The position numbers were made by a program, and so were the translations under genes. Shown here in pieces: positions 12,974 to 23,711 of a stretch of 64,000 nucleotides of DNA (positions are counted from its first letter, which is position 1; each line of letters begins with the position of its first letter). The stretch is taken from assembly GCA_003260075.1 (NCBI GenBank), contig QLIY01000873.1, positions 1 to 64,000 of the forward strand, written 5' to 3'. The notes beneath the pieces were generated by a model that was not told the origin of the DNA, made no database searches, and was given only the letters and a program-made list of their open reading frames with translations. Source of the stretch: Phallusia mammillata. Lineage: Eukaryota > Chordata > Ascidiacea > Phlebobranchia > Ascidiidae.

Positions 12974-15188
12974 TCGCGGACCGGTACCGGGCCGCGGACC
13001 GACGGTTGCCGACCACTGCTTTAGACCACATATTTGTTTGGTTTTATAAACTAAAATTATCTTGATGAAATTTTGCATTCCATAAGCTGAACTAAGCATC
13101 ATATTTTAAAGGACGTTTTTTGCACCAAAGCTGGAAACACAAACACACATGGTCATTTTTTACCTCACTGAATTGAAGAAAGTAGTATGGATCATCCGCA
13201 ACAATAATCAGGTTAAATTCCCGCGCAATCTGAAAAAAAAGTGAGCATTTGTAAGTTGTAACGTGCACAAAAGTAATGGAAACGAACGTAATGCCAGAAA
13301 TTTAAGAAAAAGAAAAAAATCACATTAAAATAAAATAAAAAATGCCTTTACCTTGTATATTTCTTTCTTTCTTTCAAGCGGTACAGTAGCACCGGTAGGG
13401 TTGTGGCCAGTAGGGACGGTGTAAATACATTTAGGGTTTTTCCCCGCGTCCAAGCAGTCCTGTAATTTCTTTCGTAGCTCCCGTGGAATTAAACCATGCT
13501 CATCCATGTCAACCGCACAAATGTCACAGCCGATGTAACGTAGCTTAAAAAGTAAACAAACGTTTAATCTGATTAAAGTAAAAGTATTGGTAGTTTTTAG
13601 GCAGTGTATCAAGGTAAAAAGGTAGGACTTTTCTGCGCAAAGAAAACCACACATTACTGTAAATTTAGTTTATGTACTCTTGTAAATATGATCGTCTTTT
13701 TTACCATGTGTAGTGCTGGCGGGTACACGATATTAGGTATAATAACTGTGTCTTCCACGTCTAATATAGCACGAAAGATAAGGTCCAATGCTCCTTGCGC
13801 GCCAGTAGTTGCCATAGCACCAAATTTTGCGGCTCCGTTTCTGACAAAGGGGGGTTTGTGGTAGTTTAGATGAAACTCTTGCACCCAGTCAACTAAATCC
13901 CGATACCTACAAAAAAGGGTGAAGGTAAAACTACGTGTTGAATAAACATGAAAATAGGTCCGGGGGCTTAAAATGTAAGAAATAAAACTGGGTTAGGGAG
14001 ATGGAATTAGGGGTTTAAATCAGTGGTTCCCAACCGCCGGTCCGCGTAAATATTTTGCCGGTCCGCAAATTATCTCACTTTATGCCAAGCCACTATCAAA
14101 ATGGGATTATAAGTAGGCGTTTTGCAAAGTTGTTGGTACCTGTGAAACTCATTTTACGCTTGGCTGTAAAACTAAAGTAGCTCATACCCGCAAAATTGTT
14201 TAATCAAGCTTTTGTGGCGTTTATGATTGTTTTGTCATAAACTGTGTCTAGCATTAAACAAATGTTTGTAAAACAAAGTTATTCTTAATTTCTTCGCTTT
14301 TGAGATGATTTAAGATTTTGAAGTTCATACTGAAAGCGAAACAACAGCAAACATCCCACCAGCATTGATTTGTGTAAATGGATTGGCATTTTGTTGTTTC
14401 AGTTCAGTTGATTGGCGTTTGGGTATAATTTGTCGTCCTAAACACATAGGCTATGACTAAATCTTGCATTATATTGCGCAACGACAACGTTGATGAACAG
14501 AAAGCTTACAAATATCTGTTGCATTTACTGCGATGTTTTGTTGCCGGTCCGTGGATTTTTTTTACATTTTTACCAGTCCCGCGGTGTAGAAAGGTTGGGA
14601 ACCACTGGTTTAAATAGGTGTCTGAAAATAGCCTTTTGTAGAAGACGATGTTAAGCTTAAATGCAGATCATAGAACAGTTACTTATAATCAAATTTAGTC
14701 TATAACTCGAACCAATACTGTTAAGTTGATGATTAAACGCACACAAAAGAAATAAATTGTTTGGTATCTATATGAGTGTGTCGTAAATGCTGGTCTGCAT
14801 CGAAGCTTCAGGTCTGATCCCAGCTATTCATCTATGTCTTTAACTAAATTGTAGACATGTAGATTTTATTGGTTCAATACTTTTTTCAGCTTCAAATGGA
14901 CTCCGTATTTGTTCTATGCCGGGTCATAAACAAGATACCCGCTAGGCTAAAGTTTTTAAGTTGAGTTGAGTTTATTTCGACTGGTAAACTCCTCTTTTGT
15001 CAGTAAATGCTCACCCTTCGCCACCAGGATAAGATGAAATCTTGTGCATGTACTGCTTGTCTATGTAAACCTGACTGCCATCTACAAGTTGCAAAGTCAT
15101 TTCTTTCAGAGGAATCATTTCAGGGTTCGGGATTCCACCTCCCATAGAAATCATACCAGGGTATTGTTGAGCCATCCCACAAGCTTCT
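10647..15188 (-). CDS. AADAT: Kynurenine/alpha-aminoadipate aminotransferase-like, PLP fold type I (nine exons, 5' end missing)
   Basis: Exons on the minus strand: 15188-15015, 13906-13705, 13543-13352, 13229-13164, 12532-12464, 12067-11957, 11734-11608, 11155-10950 and 10763-10647 (stop TGA). All junctions are GT-AG and keep phase. They encode about 421 residues; the human family member has about 425. Visible landmarks in order: GGGIPNPEM near the N-terminus, TTGAQGAL, a Tyr in NIVYPPA, GHNPTG with the cofactor Asn, ADDPYYFLQF, the Schiff-base Lys in DSTSK at the end of the fifth exon, GLRVGW, and CFRISYS with the carboxylate-binding Arg. The family transfers amino groups from kynurenine or 2-aminoadipate to 2-oxoglutarate, using PLP. 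The C-terminus is about 25 residues longer than usual. The first listed exon starts in phase 2, so an upstream exon is required; roughly 20 N-terminal residues are not securely placed. Substrate preference cannot be read from sequence, and a paralogue within the kynurenine/aromatic aminotransferase group is possible. Confidence 0.88.
12240..12400 (+). repeat. Dispersed repeat ending in CTGATCCCAG, copy 1
   Basis: Contains catggccgcatggaatgctt and, downstream, ctgatcccagttatgaa. Related copies lie at 14755-14845 (+), 33490-33595 (-) and 37555-37645 (+). The shared 3' end makes a SINE or MITE plausible; no tRNA boxes are clear. Confidence 0.45.
12745..13018. mobile_element. hAT-type MITE inside aminotransferase intron
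   Basis: Terminal inverted repeats CAGGGGTCGGCAACC (left) and GGTTGCCGACCACTG (right). Flanking 8-bp target duplications are ctttatac (12737-12744) and ctttagac (13019-13026), one mismatch. An 84-base C run (12889-12972) replaces part of the interior. Confidence 0.9.
14021..14607. mobile_element. hAT-type MITE, 587 bp, inside aminotransferase intron
   Basis: Begins CAGTGGTTCCCAACC and ends GGTTGGGAACCACTG, a perfect terminal inverted repeat. It is flanked by identical 8-bp target duplications gtttaaat at 14013-14020 and 14608-14615. No transposase reading frame is present, so it would need to be mobilised in trans. Confidence 0.97.
14755..14845 (+). repeat. Dispersed CTGATCCCAG repeat, copy 2
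   Basis: Reads gagtgtgtcgtaaatgctgg then cttcaggtctgatcccagct, closely paralleling the copy at 37555-37645. Confidence 0.5.
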
Positions 15189-15361
15189 CTGGAAAACAAT
15201 TTCTTAAGCTTTGAGTAGAAGAGTCACAGAACACAATGCCTTATTTTCACTTATTTTATGATCATTTTACCTGGACTAAAACTATACAGAAATTTAGAAT
15301 CAATTGATTCAGCAGTATCTGACCCTCTGACAGGCAACATACTTAACGACGATCACTGTTT

Positions 15362-15775
15362 TTGTTCAAGTACAATTCTAATTATGGAACTCAGCACGGA
15401 CGGACCATCTGGCTAAAGCAGTCTCTCACTTGCAAGAATTGCGGAATTTATGTGGCAACCTGTCTGCTCTGCAGCAGCCAATATGTCGGTCAAACGTTGG
15501 ACGGGGCATCGTACGACCTGGAATTCCTTTCAATTAGACAGCTTTTATTAACACAGTGACAATGCGCCACTTAGCCAGCATTACGCATTCAAAGACACCA
15601 TCTCGTATTAAAAAACACGGACCTCGCTGAATGTTTCAAAGTAACGTTTGCTGAGAGTCCTGAAGCCGCCCTGTTGGACCAGGCTGAAGCCAAATGACTA
15701 AAATTAACCGACACCCCCCCCCCACTATCAACATTCAGCGCATGATACTGTCTAAAATCAGATAGTCAGTTATTG
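15362..15775 (+). pseudogene. Decayed GIY-YIG-like domain of a retroelement (Penelope-type candidate)
   Basis: An open stretch contains LTCKNCGIYVATCLLC followed by SSQYVGQT, matching the GIY...YVG core of GIY-YIG nucleases with a preceding Cys pair. Right after it, a different frame reads RWTGHRTTWNSF, the usual next block, so a short deletion has shifted the frame. Further homologous-looking but stop-ridden text follows (for example LAECFKVTF in another frame near 15625). Penelope-like elements carry such a domain downstream of reverse transcriptase; no reverse transcriptase is visible here. A C run lies at 15714-15723. Other GIY-YIG-bearing retroelements are possible hosts. Confidence 0.65.
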
Positions 15776-16061
15776 GTTGCCTTGTATGTCGCTTTTTTGT
15801 ATTTTGTTGATTCTTCTGTTTTCGTCATCGTTGCGCCCTCCTTTGCTTCTTATCTCTTATTGTGCCCGGTCGACTGCTAGGCGCGTTTCATCCGTGTCTC
15901 TCATAAGACTTGATTGGTGCGCGGGTTTGGGCGTCATTGCTTGCCAGACCCACACGCGCACAGTTCGCGCTTCTCCACCTATGTAGTGGTTTAGGTGTTG
16001 GTTTTTACCCTGTTGATGTTTTATCTTCATTTGATTGTTTTTTTTTCTTGCTTTTACAGAA

Positions 16062-16083
16062 CTGACGATGCCAATAGGCGAAA
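16062..16083 (+). ncRNA. Hammerhead-ribozyme-like core motif downstream of GIY-YIG remnant
   Basis: The sequence CTGACGA, a T, GCC-AATA-GGC hairpin, then GAAA matches the two conserved boxes of a hammerhead core around a short stem II, with one extra base (T16069). Penelope-like elements are known to carry hammerhead motifs. Stems I and III are not evident, so it is probably inactive; it could instead be a chance match. Confidence 0.4.
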
Positions 16084-16856
16084 TATATATTCTTAAATGT
16101 TTACCGACTGATTCTGTTTCTTTGGAAACCTATTTCCATAATTAGAGTTATACAGAAATTAGTCTGGATAATGCAAAGTTAAATAACTTGCCTCATTTTT
16201 TTACATTTCGTCTTTTGAGCTAAAATTTGCTATCATTAATTGACATGAACACATACTAACAACATTTCCAGAACGCGTGGCGCACATTGGTTGAATCTAT
16301 TTGCCGTTCGCCTTAAAATATTAACCAAGTCATGAGTGAGTTGAATTGTAAATATTATGTTAAACATTTTTAAACAAGATGCACGTAAACCGGATAACGC
16401 CTTCTTGGCTGCAAATTGTTAAAAAGCAAAAAAAAAAGATTTTTTAATTCAATGTCAGACTTGTTTATTAGTTAACGCATAGCAATTTTGAATTTCTTTA
16501 ATTCCAAAGCAGTGTTTGCTAATTAGAATCTGAACAACACCCGGTCGCCAGATTGATTTCTAATGAGATATGTTGTTGAAGAAACCCTAATGAGCACAAA
16601 AATATAATTAGGATGGTGGAACTTTTTACATTTAATCAGCAATTAAAAACATGCATACCCAATAGAATATTCAATTTCGTTTAGCCCATAGCTTGCACCG
16701 CACGCCGCATTCAGCACGAATGATATTTACACTTGCAACAGCGTTTATATTGATACAGCACATCTAGACATCTGCGTGCAAAATTTCTTTTCCAGGTGAC
16801 TAACCGCCTGTTTACCACTGCAGGTTACAAACTACTGGTCTCATGAACAGTACATA

Positions 16857-17123
16857 CAGTGCTCGGCAACCTCTGGCAAGCGAGGCAATTTTTCATGGCA
16901 CGGCATTTGGTTAGTGAGTTCACATTGAAAAATTACCTATGATTTATGTTACTTTGTCATATTTGTAATAGTAACCAAGCGTTACAGTTCGTACACAAAA
17001 CCGTTGACATTGTGACGAAACAAGAAAATCAAGAACCAAGCGTTACAGTTCGTACACAAACCGTTGCCATTGTGACGAAACAAGAAAATTGGCACGCGAC
17101 AATAAAAATGTTACCGACCCCTG
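16857..17123. mobile_element. Short hAT-like element with internal tandem duplication
   Basis: Left end CAGTGCTCGGCAAC and right end GTTACCGACCCCTG form an imperfect terminal inverted repeat. No clear 8-bp target duplication is seen. The interior holds two tandem copies of a ~60-base unit (about 16974-17034 and 17035-17091), containing aagcgttacagttcgtacac. Confidence 0.55.
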
Positions 17124-18576
17124 GTTTAATTTTATCATATCTTTCAAAATTTGGTACGCTTCATCGAGTGTTGAACAGCAGGTGATTGATTGTTCCCTCA
17201 CATCTAGGCAAGCGCGCATTGCAAAGCGGTCTACATTTTGTGCCGATTTCTGAATATTTTGTGTTGTTTAGTTTTTTTTTGGTTTGATGTTTACCCCGTA
17301 GCTTTAACTTACTTAACGATAATGTTCCTGATTGTGAAATATATTTGTTCTAGAAACTTCTAGTAGTTGTGACTTATACTGACAAATAAAAGGCAATCCC
17401 AAACTGGTCGGCTTACCACTAAGCTAGGTATGTGTGCAGTAATAAAACCGTAAATTCAAGAGCTTAACCGTACGTGTAGTACGAAACTGCTGGCATTAGT
17501 TAAAAAGTAAGTTTGCCGGTTGCAAATAGAACTGTACAAACAGTCTGATGATATCAGTTTCAGTACCATTAATCGTTTCTGTTCTGAAGGCTTGTGGTAC
17601 ATGTTTAAAAGTTTACACTATAGGTTTAAATTTCGCCATGTAGCCAAAGTTTGAAAAATATACAAGTAAAATTTTCTGATGAAACAGGCAAATGTTGATT
17701 TTCAAAAATTTTCGTAAGGCGATTTTATAAAATATCCAACGTTTTTAACGGTGTATTTACCACCAACTTACACCCTAAAATGAGAAACATCAATGTCTGA
17801 ATGAAAAGAAATTTTTATAGTTCGCACATCATATATCACTGTTTTTCCACGTTTTTTTACTCTGTTTCAAGGGTTTCCAGGGCGCTTTCTAGTACAAATT
17901 TTGACCAGGTTTTTTATGTCTAACAATGGTTCATGCTAACCAAAACAAATTCATTCCGGGTTTAACTGCGGTTTTAAAACCTTTCGTTTCCTCTACTTTT
18001 AATGAAATCTGAGGTATTTAGGTCGACGTGTTGAATACAAGCTATTAATGGCCCTAATACAACTTACAACTACGAAAAGAAGGCTATAAGCGACATATAA
18101 CGTGCTTTGATTGCAGGGTCGTGTGCAGAAGTAAAAAACAAGTAATCGCTCTTGTGGGAAATTAACTTTTTAGCTCTTTCGTTTGTTTTGCACTTTACGC
18201 AATGTCAAAACCTAATTTATATCACATGAGGTTTTATTGGGAAGAAAACACTTTTTTTTAAATCCCGCCACTATTAGCCAATGCCAAAAGGTTGATTTAT
18301 GGGCCACCATTACCACTGCACCCCCCCAAAAAAACTTGAAAGGACAATGCAATATCCCATTGGCCATTTTGGCCGCGACTGTGACGTTAACCAACAGATA
18401 TGCGCCGGGGGTGTTATGCACTTTTTACGGAAAGACAAAATAAAAACTTTGTACATACCGGACCTTGTTGAGCTTAAAATTCCGAGCTCGTGGGGTAAAG
18501 AAACTGTAACCAAAATTTAGAATTTAGGGTTGCACAGCGCCATGACTCACGACAAAGTATTGAAAATCGTTCTTAC

Positions 18577-18590
18577 CTGTCGAAATCCAT
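18577..18590 (-). other. Possible first coding mini-exon of the aminotransferase gene
   Basis: A minus-strand ATG at 18590-18588 opens a 14-base reading frame (Met-Asp-Phe-Asp plus AG) ending at a strong donor, CAG|GTAAGA. Its phase 2 end joins the exon at 15188 to complete an Arg codon in frame. Against it: the joined N-terminus lacks the roughly 20-residue segment that usually precedes this point in the family, and a 14-base match can arise by chance. It could also be part of a longer non-coding leader. Confidence 0.25.
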
Positions 18591-18843
18591 GTAAAGTTGT
18601 ATGTGTTTGCAGCTGCAAAAACTGTTTACTACTTTCTAAAAAATCTGATATAGACAAGAAATAATTAGGCTACAGCTTTTGTGCTCGGACTTGCTAAAGC
18701 TACAAGAGCAGAGATTCCCAACTTTATTTATAATCGCGTACTTTTTAAAGGGTTCTGCTCTCTCAGTGCAAATTAACTTATTTCTAAAGACAAGTGCAAA
18801 ACTAGATGCTGCCCAAACAGACTGTCATTAAGATACATAAGCT

Positions 18844-19390
18844 CAGTGGTTCTTAACCGGTGGGAAATTTCCCACTAGTGGGAAATTTAATGTTTTCGAA
18901 AGGGAAATTATGTAAGCTTGAAAAGAGCAAACTCGCGCTCGAGGGTCGAATCCGGCTTTGAATTAACCATTAAAAGTTACTTTACTAAAAATTTTCTGCA
19001 ACAACATGTAAGATTAATTTCACCAAGGTTTACAAGACACATACAAATCCAAAGGCCGTTTGTTAAATCACAGACAAGACTAAAACCACCAATGACTTTG
19101 TTATTGTGCGCGAATAGAAGCCTTTCCTTTGTTAATTGTGATGCAATAAAGGAATAATGCAAGCAGAGCAGACTCTTCAGTACTCCAAAAAGTTTAATCT
19201 TACACAGAAGCACTATTTAAACTAAATGAGATTGTAGTATACCTTTAGGGTCCAGACCAAATCGCTCCACAAAATTATTTTATTTAAAAAATATTTTTTT
19301 GTTAACGTAGGGCACAAAACATGATTTTTAAAATAACTTCGAGGGGGAAATTCGAAGTTGAAACCACACCAAAAAGGTTAAGAACCACTG
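18844..19390. mobile_element. hAT-type MITE, 547 bp
   Basis: Begins CAGTGGTTCTTAACC and ends GGTTAAGAACCACTG, perfect inverted termini. Identical 8-bp target duplications cataagct lie at 18836-18843 and 19391-19398. No transposase is encoded. Confidence 0.97.
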
Positions 19391-19404
19391 CATAAGCTTA
19401 TCAA

Positions 19405-19670
19405 AGAGCCCACTCAGACTACTGTAGTGTACGAGTACTACAGTTGAAAAACGCTTTTTTCATAAATAAATCTGATTATACACCGGAAAAAAGTTACTTT
19501 TAGCCAGCACACCACCTACAAACAAAGCTTATGGCATACCAATCGAAACGCTTTCTCAGACCACCATAGTGTACGAGTGCTACAGTTTGGGAAACGCTTT
19601 TTTGTAAAAAATCTGATTATAGGCCTACACCGGAAAAAAGTTATTTTAAGCCAGCAGAGCAGCTATAAGC
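19405..19670. repeat. Diverged direct duplication, ~145 bp offset
   Basis: The block with tagtgtacgag, gaaaaacgcttttttcataa, ctgattat and caccggaaaaaagtta at about 19408-19515 recurs at about 19555-19665 with substitutions and small indels. Unlike the near-identical duplications elsewhere, there is no homopolymer join, so this is probably a true old duplication. Confidence 0.75.
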
Positions 19671-19933
19671 AATTTCGTCACTTTTGACATTCCCAAAAGC
19701 TGATGTTATTGTTGAATAAAGCGTCACAAGTCTTTGCAAATTTGAGTCATTTATAACTGGTTCTCGCCTGCGGCCAAAATTCAATATTGTAATAGTTAGA
19801 AGGTAACCTGGCAGCGAGGAACAAAAGTCCGATTTATGTAAGGAGAATTGATTGAAGAATTTCCTAATTGCCTATGAATATCGCACGTTTGGGTATTTTA
19901 CATTAAGACAAAAAAGCCACCCATAGCCTAGGC

Positions 19934-20820
19934 CAGTGGTTCCCAACCTTTTTTTAACGCGACCCAAATACTTACCAAAATTTCGTTAAGTCTTTTTTCG
20001 CGACACATGGACATGTTATTTTAATTGTATTTCTGTCTCTAAATTAAGAAAGGTTTTTGAAAATTGCTACGCCAGTTTGGCAAATCAATAACCTTATAAC
20101 GAACAAATACTGTTGTTGTTGTTTTCGACCAAACATTTCCATTTATTCCGAACTTGGAGCTGAATCCAAGAATTATTAGCCAGACAACGCTCAACTGTGA
20201 ACTAACACATCACTTTATGACGTCACAAAGAGTTTTAACCATTATCACAACAAGCAATGAAATTATTATTTGGCAACAAGTTAAAGCCTTGGGAAATATT
20301 AAAATAACGCCACGAGGCGAAGTCAAAAAGTAGATGCTAATATTATAAAACAAGCGACCCAACAGAATGTTCAGGCGACCCAACTTTGGGTCGCGACCCA
20401 TAGGNATAGAAGTTTTCAAATTTAACCTTTTTTCGCAAAAATATGATATTATTCACTAAGCCGCATAAGATTTCACGTTAAACAAAGCTTTATTACACAA
20501 ACAAACTGCAATTGTCGCGTCACAACAGTTGTACTAGTTGTAAAATCTTGCTGTAACTGTCTTTGTTAGCTTTATTTGGTCTTTGCGTGGCTACAAAATG
20601 AATAGTTTATTTTTCCCAGAAAGTAGTAGTGATCTCATAAATCATATCAAATCAGCAAGCTCAGGCTTCACATTAACAGAAGTATTGCTTGTGCGGTTAT
20701 TATTTTCTGTCAATTTTAGTTCTTTTCCATTGTGGTTTTGTTGCAATATTAAACGGTGGTCCGCCAAAAAAATTTTTTTTTGTAAATGGGCCGCGAGCTA
20801 GAAAAGGTTGGGAAGCACTG
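19934..20820. mobile_element. hAT-type element, 887 bp, possibly composite
   Basis: Begins CAGTGGTTCCCAACC and ends GGTTGGGAAGCACTG. The 8-bp target duplication gcctaggc is identical on both sides (19926-19933, 20821-20828) and is itself palindromic. Inside, gggtcgcgaccca just before an N at 20405 looks like the end of a second related element, so the interior may be nested or misjoined. Confidence 0.92.
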
Positions 20821-21449
20821 GCCTAGGCTATATGTGAACCTATGTTGGCCCTCAAACTTGCGACTCTTCCAGCAGTAAACAAAACAATCTTACAGTGAGA
20901 GTGAGACTAAACTGCAGCAAAAAAGTCTGTACTCCTCGCTGTGCACTAACAACAGTAGTCTATTATAGTTGCTCGTCTTCAACTGAAATGACACATTTTC
21001 TCTGATACGCTTTTTGCACCATCAGTCAGCGACCACGTATTTTCTGGTGACAGTTTAGTCTGCAGGCACAACCAATCTTGCATGCTGAATGCTATTGCTA
21101 GTCAAATGATGTAAAAGCTATAGTTACCACTGCAGGTCACCTCATATATAGACTTAATTTGGTTATTCTACAGGTGCAAAACAAATGACTTATCTATACT
21201 ACGGATCCGGCTGTAGAAAACCAGGTGTTTACCAAATTATAAAAACGATTAACGCTTCAAATTGGTGCCTGTCAACTAACTGGTAGACCGATCCTTTGCG
21301 AATGCGTTTGTGCGGTAAAAAAATGCAAACGAAAAACAAAATTGCGCACAGTCTGCCAAGTGAAGATAACACCGAAACAGCTGCCGACCAAGTTTCCTAC
21401 GAACTGTTGAGTTATTCGGGTTCGGATTGGGTAAAAAAATGCCCTATGT

Positions 21450-21980
21450 TCAATTTTGTTTGCTATGGCCCGGATCATAGGCTACACGCTGCAGGCCATA
21501 TGTAGTATTTTCAAATAATGTTGCACATGGCCCGCCAAGGTTTAAAAAGCGAGAACTGAATTAATAAAAACATTATTTATCGTCAAAAAAGAAGAGAATT
21601 GGCATTGCGTTTTAGGATATGGAAAATACAAATTGCGTGTTACAACATACAGTTGCAAACTACCTGTTTGCGTGTAATGAAAGGGGTGCAGCTTTTAAGA
21701 TGAAATCCACCACTTTTTCAATAAACATCGCAATTAAACCTAATTTATAGCGTCATTTAAAAAAACTAACAGCAACTACAAGTCGCTCTAGTATAGCATT
21801 TTATTACTTGCGCCTGTATCAAAATATCGCATAACCTTGTGAAATAAAACTCTACAAGCAGCTTTGTGTTAACATTTTTGATGACAAGATTGTTGTGCAA
21901 TTGCTTATTTGTGTATCAGCGTTGGCCCCGCATGCGGCTTCATAAACTTTCTCCAAGTTGAGGAAAGTTCGGGCACCCCT
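21450..21980. mobile_element. hAT-type element, right end only
   Basis: The right end reads ggaaagttcgggcacccctg at 21980, the complement of a CAGGGGTGCCCGAAC terminus, with ggcccg-type blocks upstream near 21468 and 21530. I could not find a matching left end or target duplication. Confidence 0.45.
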
Positions 21981-22806
21981 GGTGTAACTGGTCAACAATC
22001 ACTATATCCCTAAAACTAAATAAAACACGATACTGAAATTCTGAAAAAATATTCTACGCTTTTAAAGGTTTTCAGTGCACATACTTTCTAAAATTTTCTA
22101 AAAGTTTTCTCCTCAACACAAGCTTTAAAATAAGCCCAAACACGATGCCACATCAAATTAGAGTCATACCGAAATATAATTACAATATAGCCTACCATAC
22201 TTACCACAACAACATTCGATGTGCGCTGGCCTCTGAAATTTACAAATGTTATTCTCTAAATTCATGAGCCAACACATAAGCTTCCAGCAAATCGGACGCA
22301 GCACCTTATCGCAATCGAAAATTCATAACCGACATCCCAAAACCGAAAACAAAATCCACCCAAACAATACAGGATGTGCACTGGGCCTGTAATCCCTTTG
22401 GTTTTCGGCACAAACAGACTTTTGTTGACGGCAGTACAAATCTTCCTCATATAAACATGGGCACGGGCACGTAGGAGTAAGAACCTTACCTGCAGGCTGT
22501 TGTGCGAAAAATGAAGTTGATGCTCAATCAAACATATCAAAGATTTGAAATTTTTAGAAATTTCTGCCGGCGGCCATGCTTTTAGGTCTGCAAACTGTTA
22601 ACTTGACGTGTTGCTAACGATTTTTGTGTTTGATCATTTTACCAGCTGAAAAACACGACGTTTCTCGACATATACAAATCCTCGCAAAAACATTGTTTCA
22701 ACTTTTCCCTCGCCTGAAAAATTATTCATACACCGGGATAGCGAAAAATCACAGTAAATAAAAAACACAGACACATCGCAGTACAAAATGCACGCAAGCC
22801 ACAGAT

Positions 22807-22856
22807 GCGTTTGGTCGTGATCATAAATTTGCGTTTGGTCGCGATCATTAAGCTAT
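22807..22856. repeat. Short tandem duplication, 24-bp unit
   Basis: Unit gcgtttggtcgtgatcataa is followed at once by gcgtttggtcgcgatcatta. It is two copies only. Confidence 0.6.
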
Positions 22857-23325
22857 ATCCATAGTTTTTTTTGAAAGCACGGCGGATGTTCGTCAACAGA
22901 CAATGTGTTGTGAAAATATTACCATAAAGAAAAAACAATAATATTGTGACGTTTTTCGTAGGCAGGGACTCGCGTTCAATTTTTGGTCACAATTTAAACA
23001 CGTAAAAAATGAAACAAGTGCATAACCAATGAGACGCTTGTTAAAAAGAAATTCAAAATGCACAACGTGTCATAAAACTGCATGGAAATACCTGGAATAA
23101 TGCACACGGTTTTCCCAAAAGATATACAGACCTTTTAAATAGATATAAACGTTTTACACAACTCAAGTGAATACCAAAAAATTACTAAGTACTGTACAAA
23201 ATATACTCAAAATAGCCTTCCAAATAGGCGAAATGAATATTTCTCTAAAAAAATGCTTAAATGACGGTAAACGTGTGCCGCTCTTTTTGAGTATATTGTT
23301 TATTTGATAAGTGAAGAGAGATACG

Positions 23326-23525
23326 TCGGAACCCTGTTACACACGCTGATTCCTGTAGTCTGTTGTCACTTTACACCTACTAAGTACTATGCAGGTTTCA
23401 CTACGAGCCCATCTTGTCTCCCCCCCCCCCGTCGGAACCCTGTTACACACGCTGATTCCTGTAGTCTGTTGTCACTTAACACCTACTAAGTACTATGCAG
23501 GTTTCACTACGAGCCCATCTTGTCT
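23326..23525. repeat. 95-bp direct duplication across a C run
   Basis: Sequence starting gtcggaaccctgttacacac at about 23327-23419 recurs at 23431-23525 after C run 23420-23430, with a single visible difference (ctttac versus cttaac). It lies downstream of the TMCO4-like stop codon. Confidence 0.9.
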
Positions 23526-23711
23526 ACCATTAAACATTTTTTACAAAATTACAAAATGATAAAAGCAGCATGACAAATCAATAATAAATTAATCGGTAAT
23601 ACCACAAAGCCTGAAAGAATCCACCTAAACCTTACAACCATACCATTTCCCACCACCTACCACGTTGTTTTAAACAGCAAATAAGAGTTAATGCGTAAAT
23701 GTTACGATACA

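Noticed and set aside
18237-18520. Overlapping frames on both strands at 18.2-18.5 kb
   Set aside because: Open on both strands with no motif or splice support.
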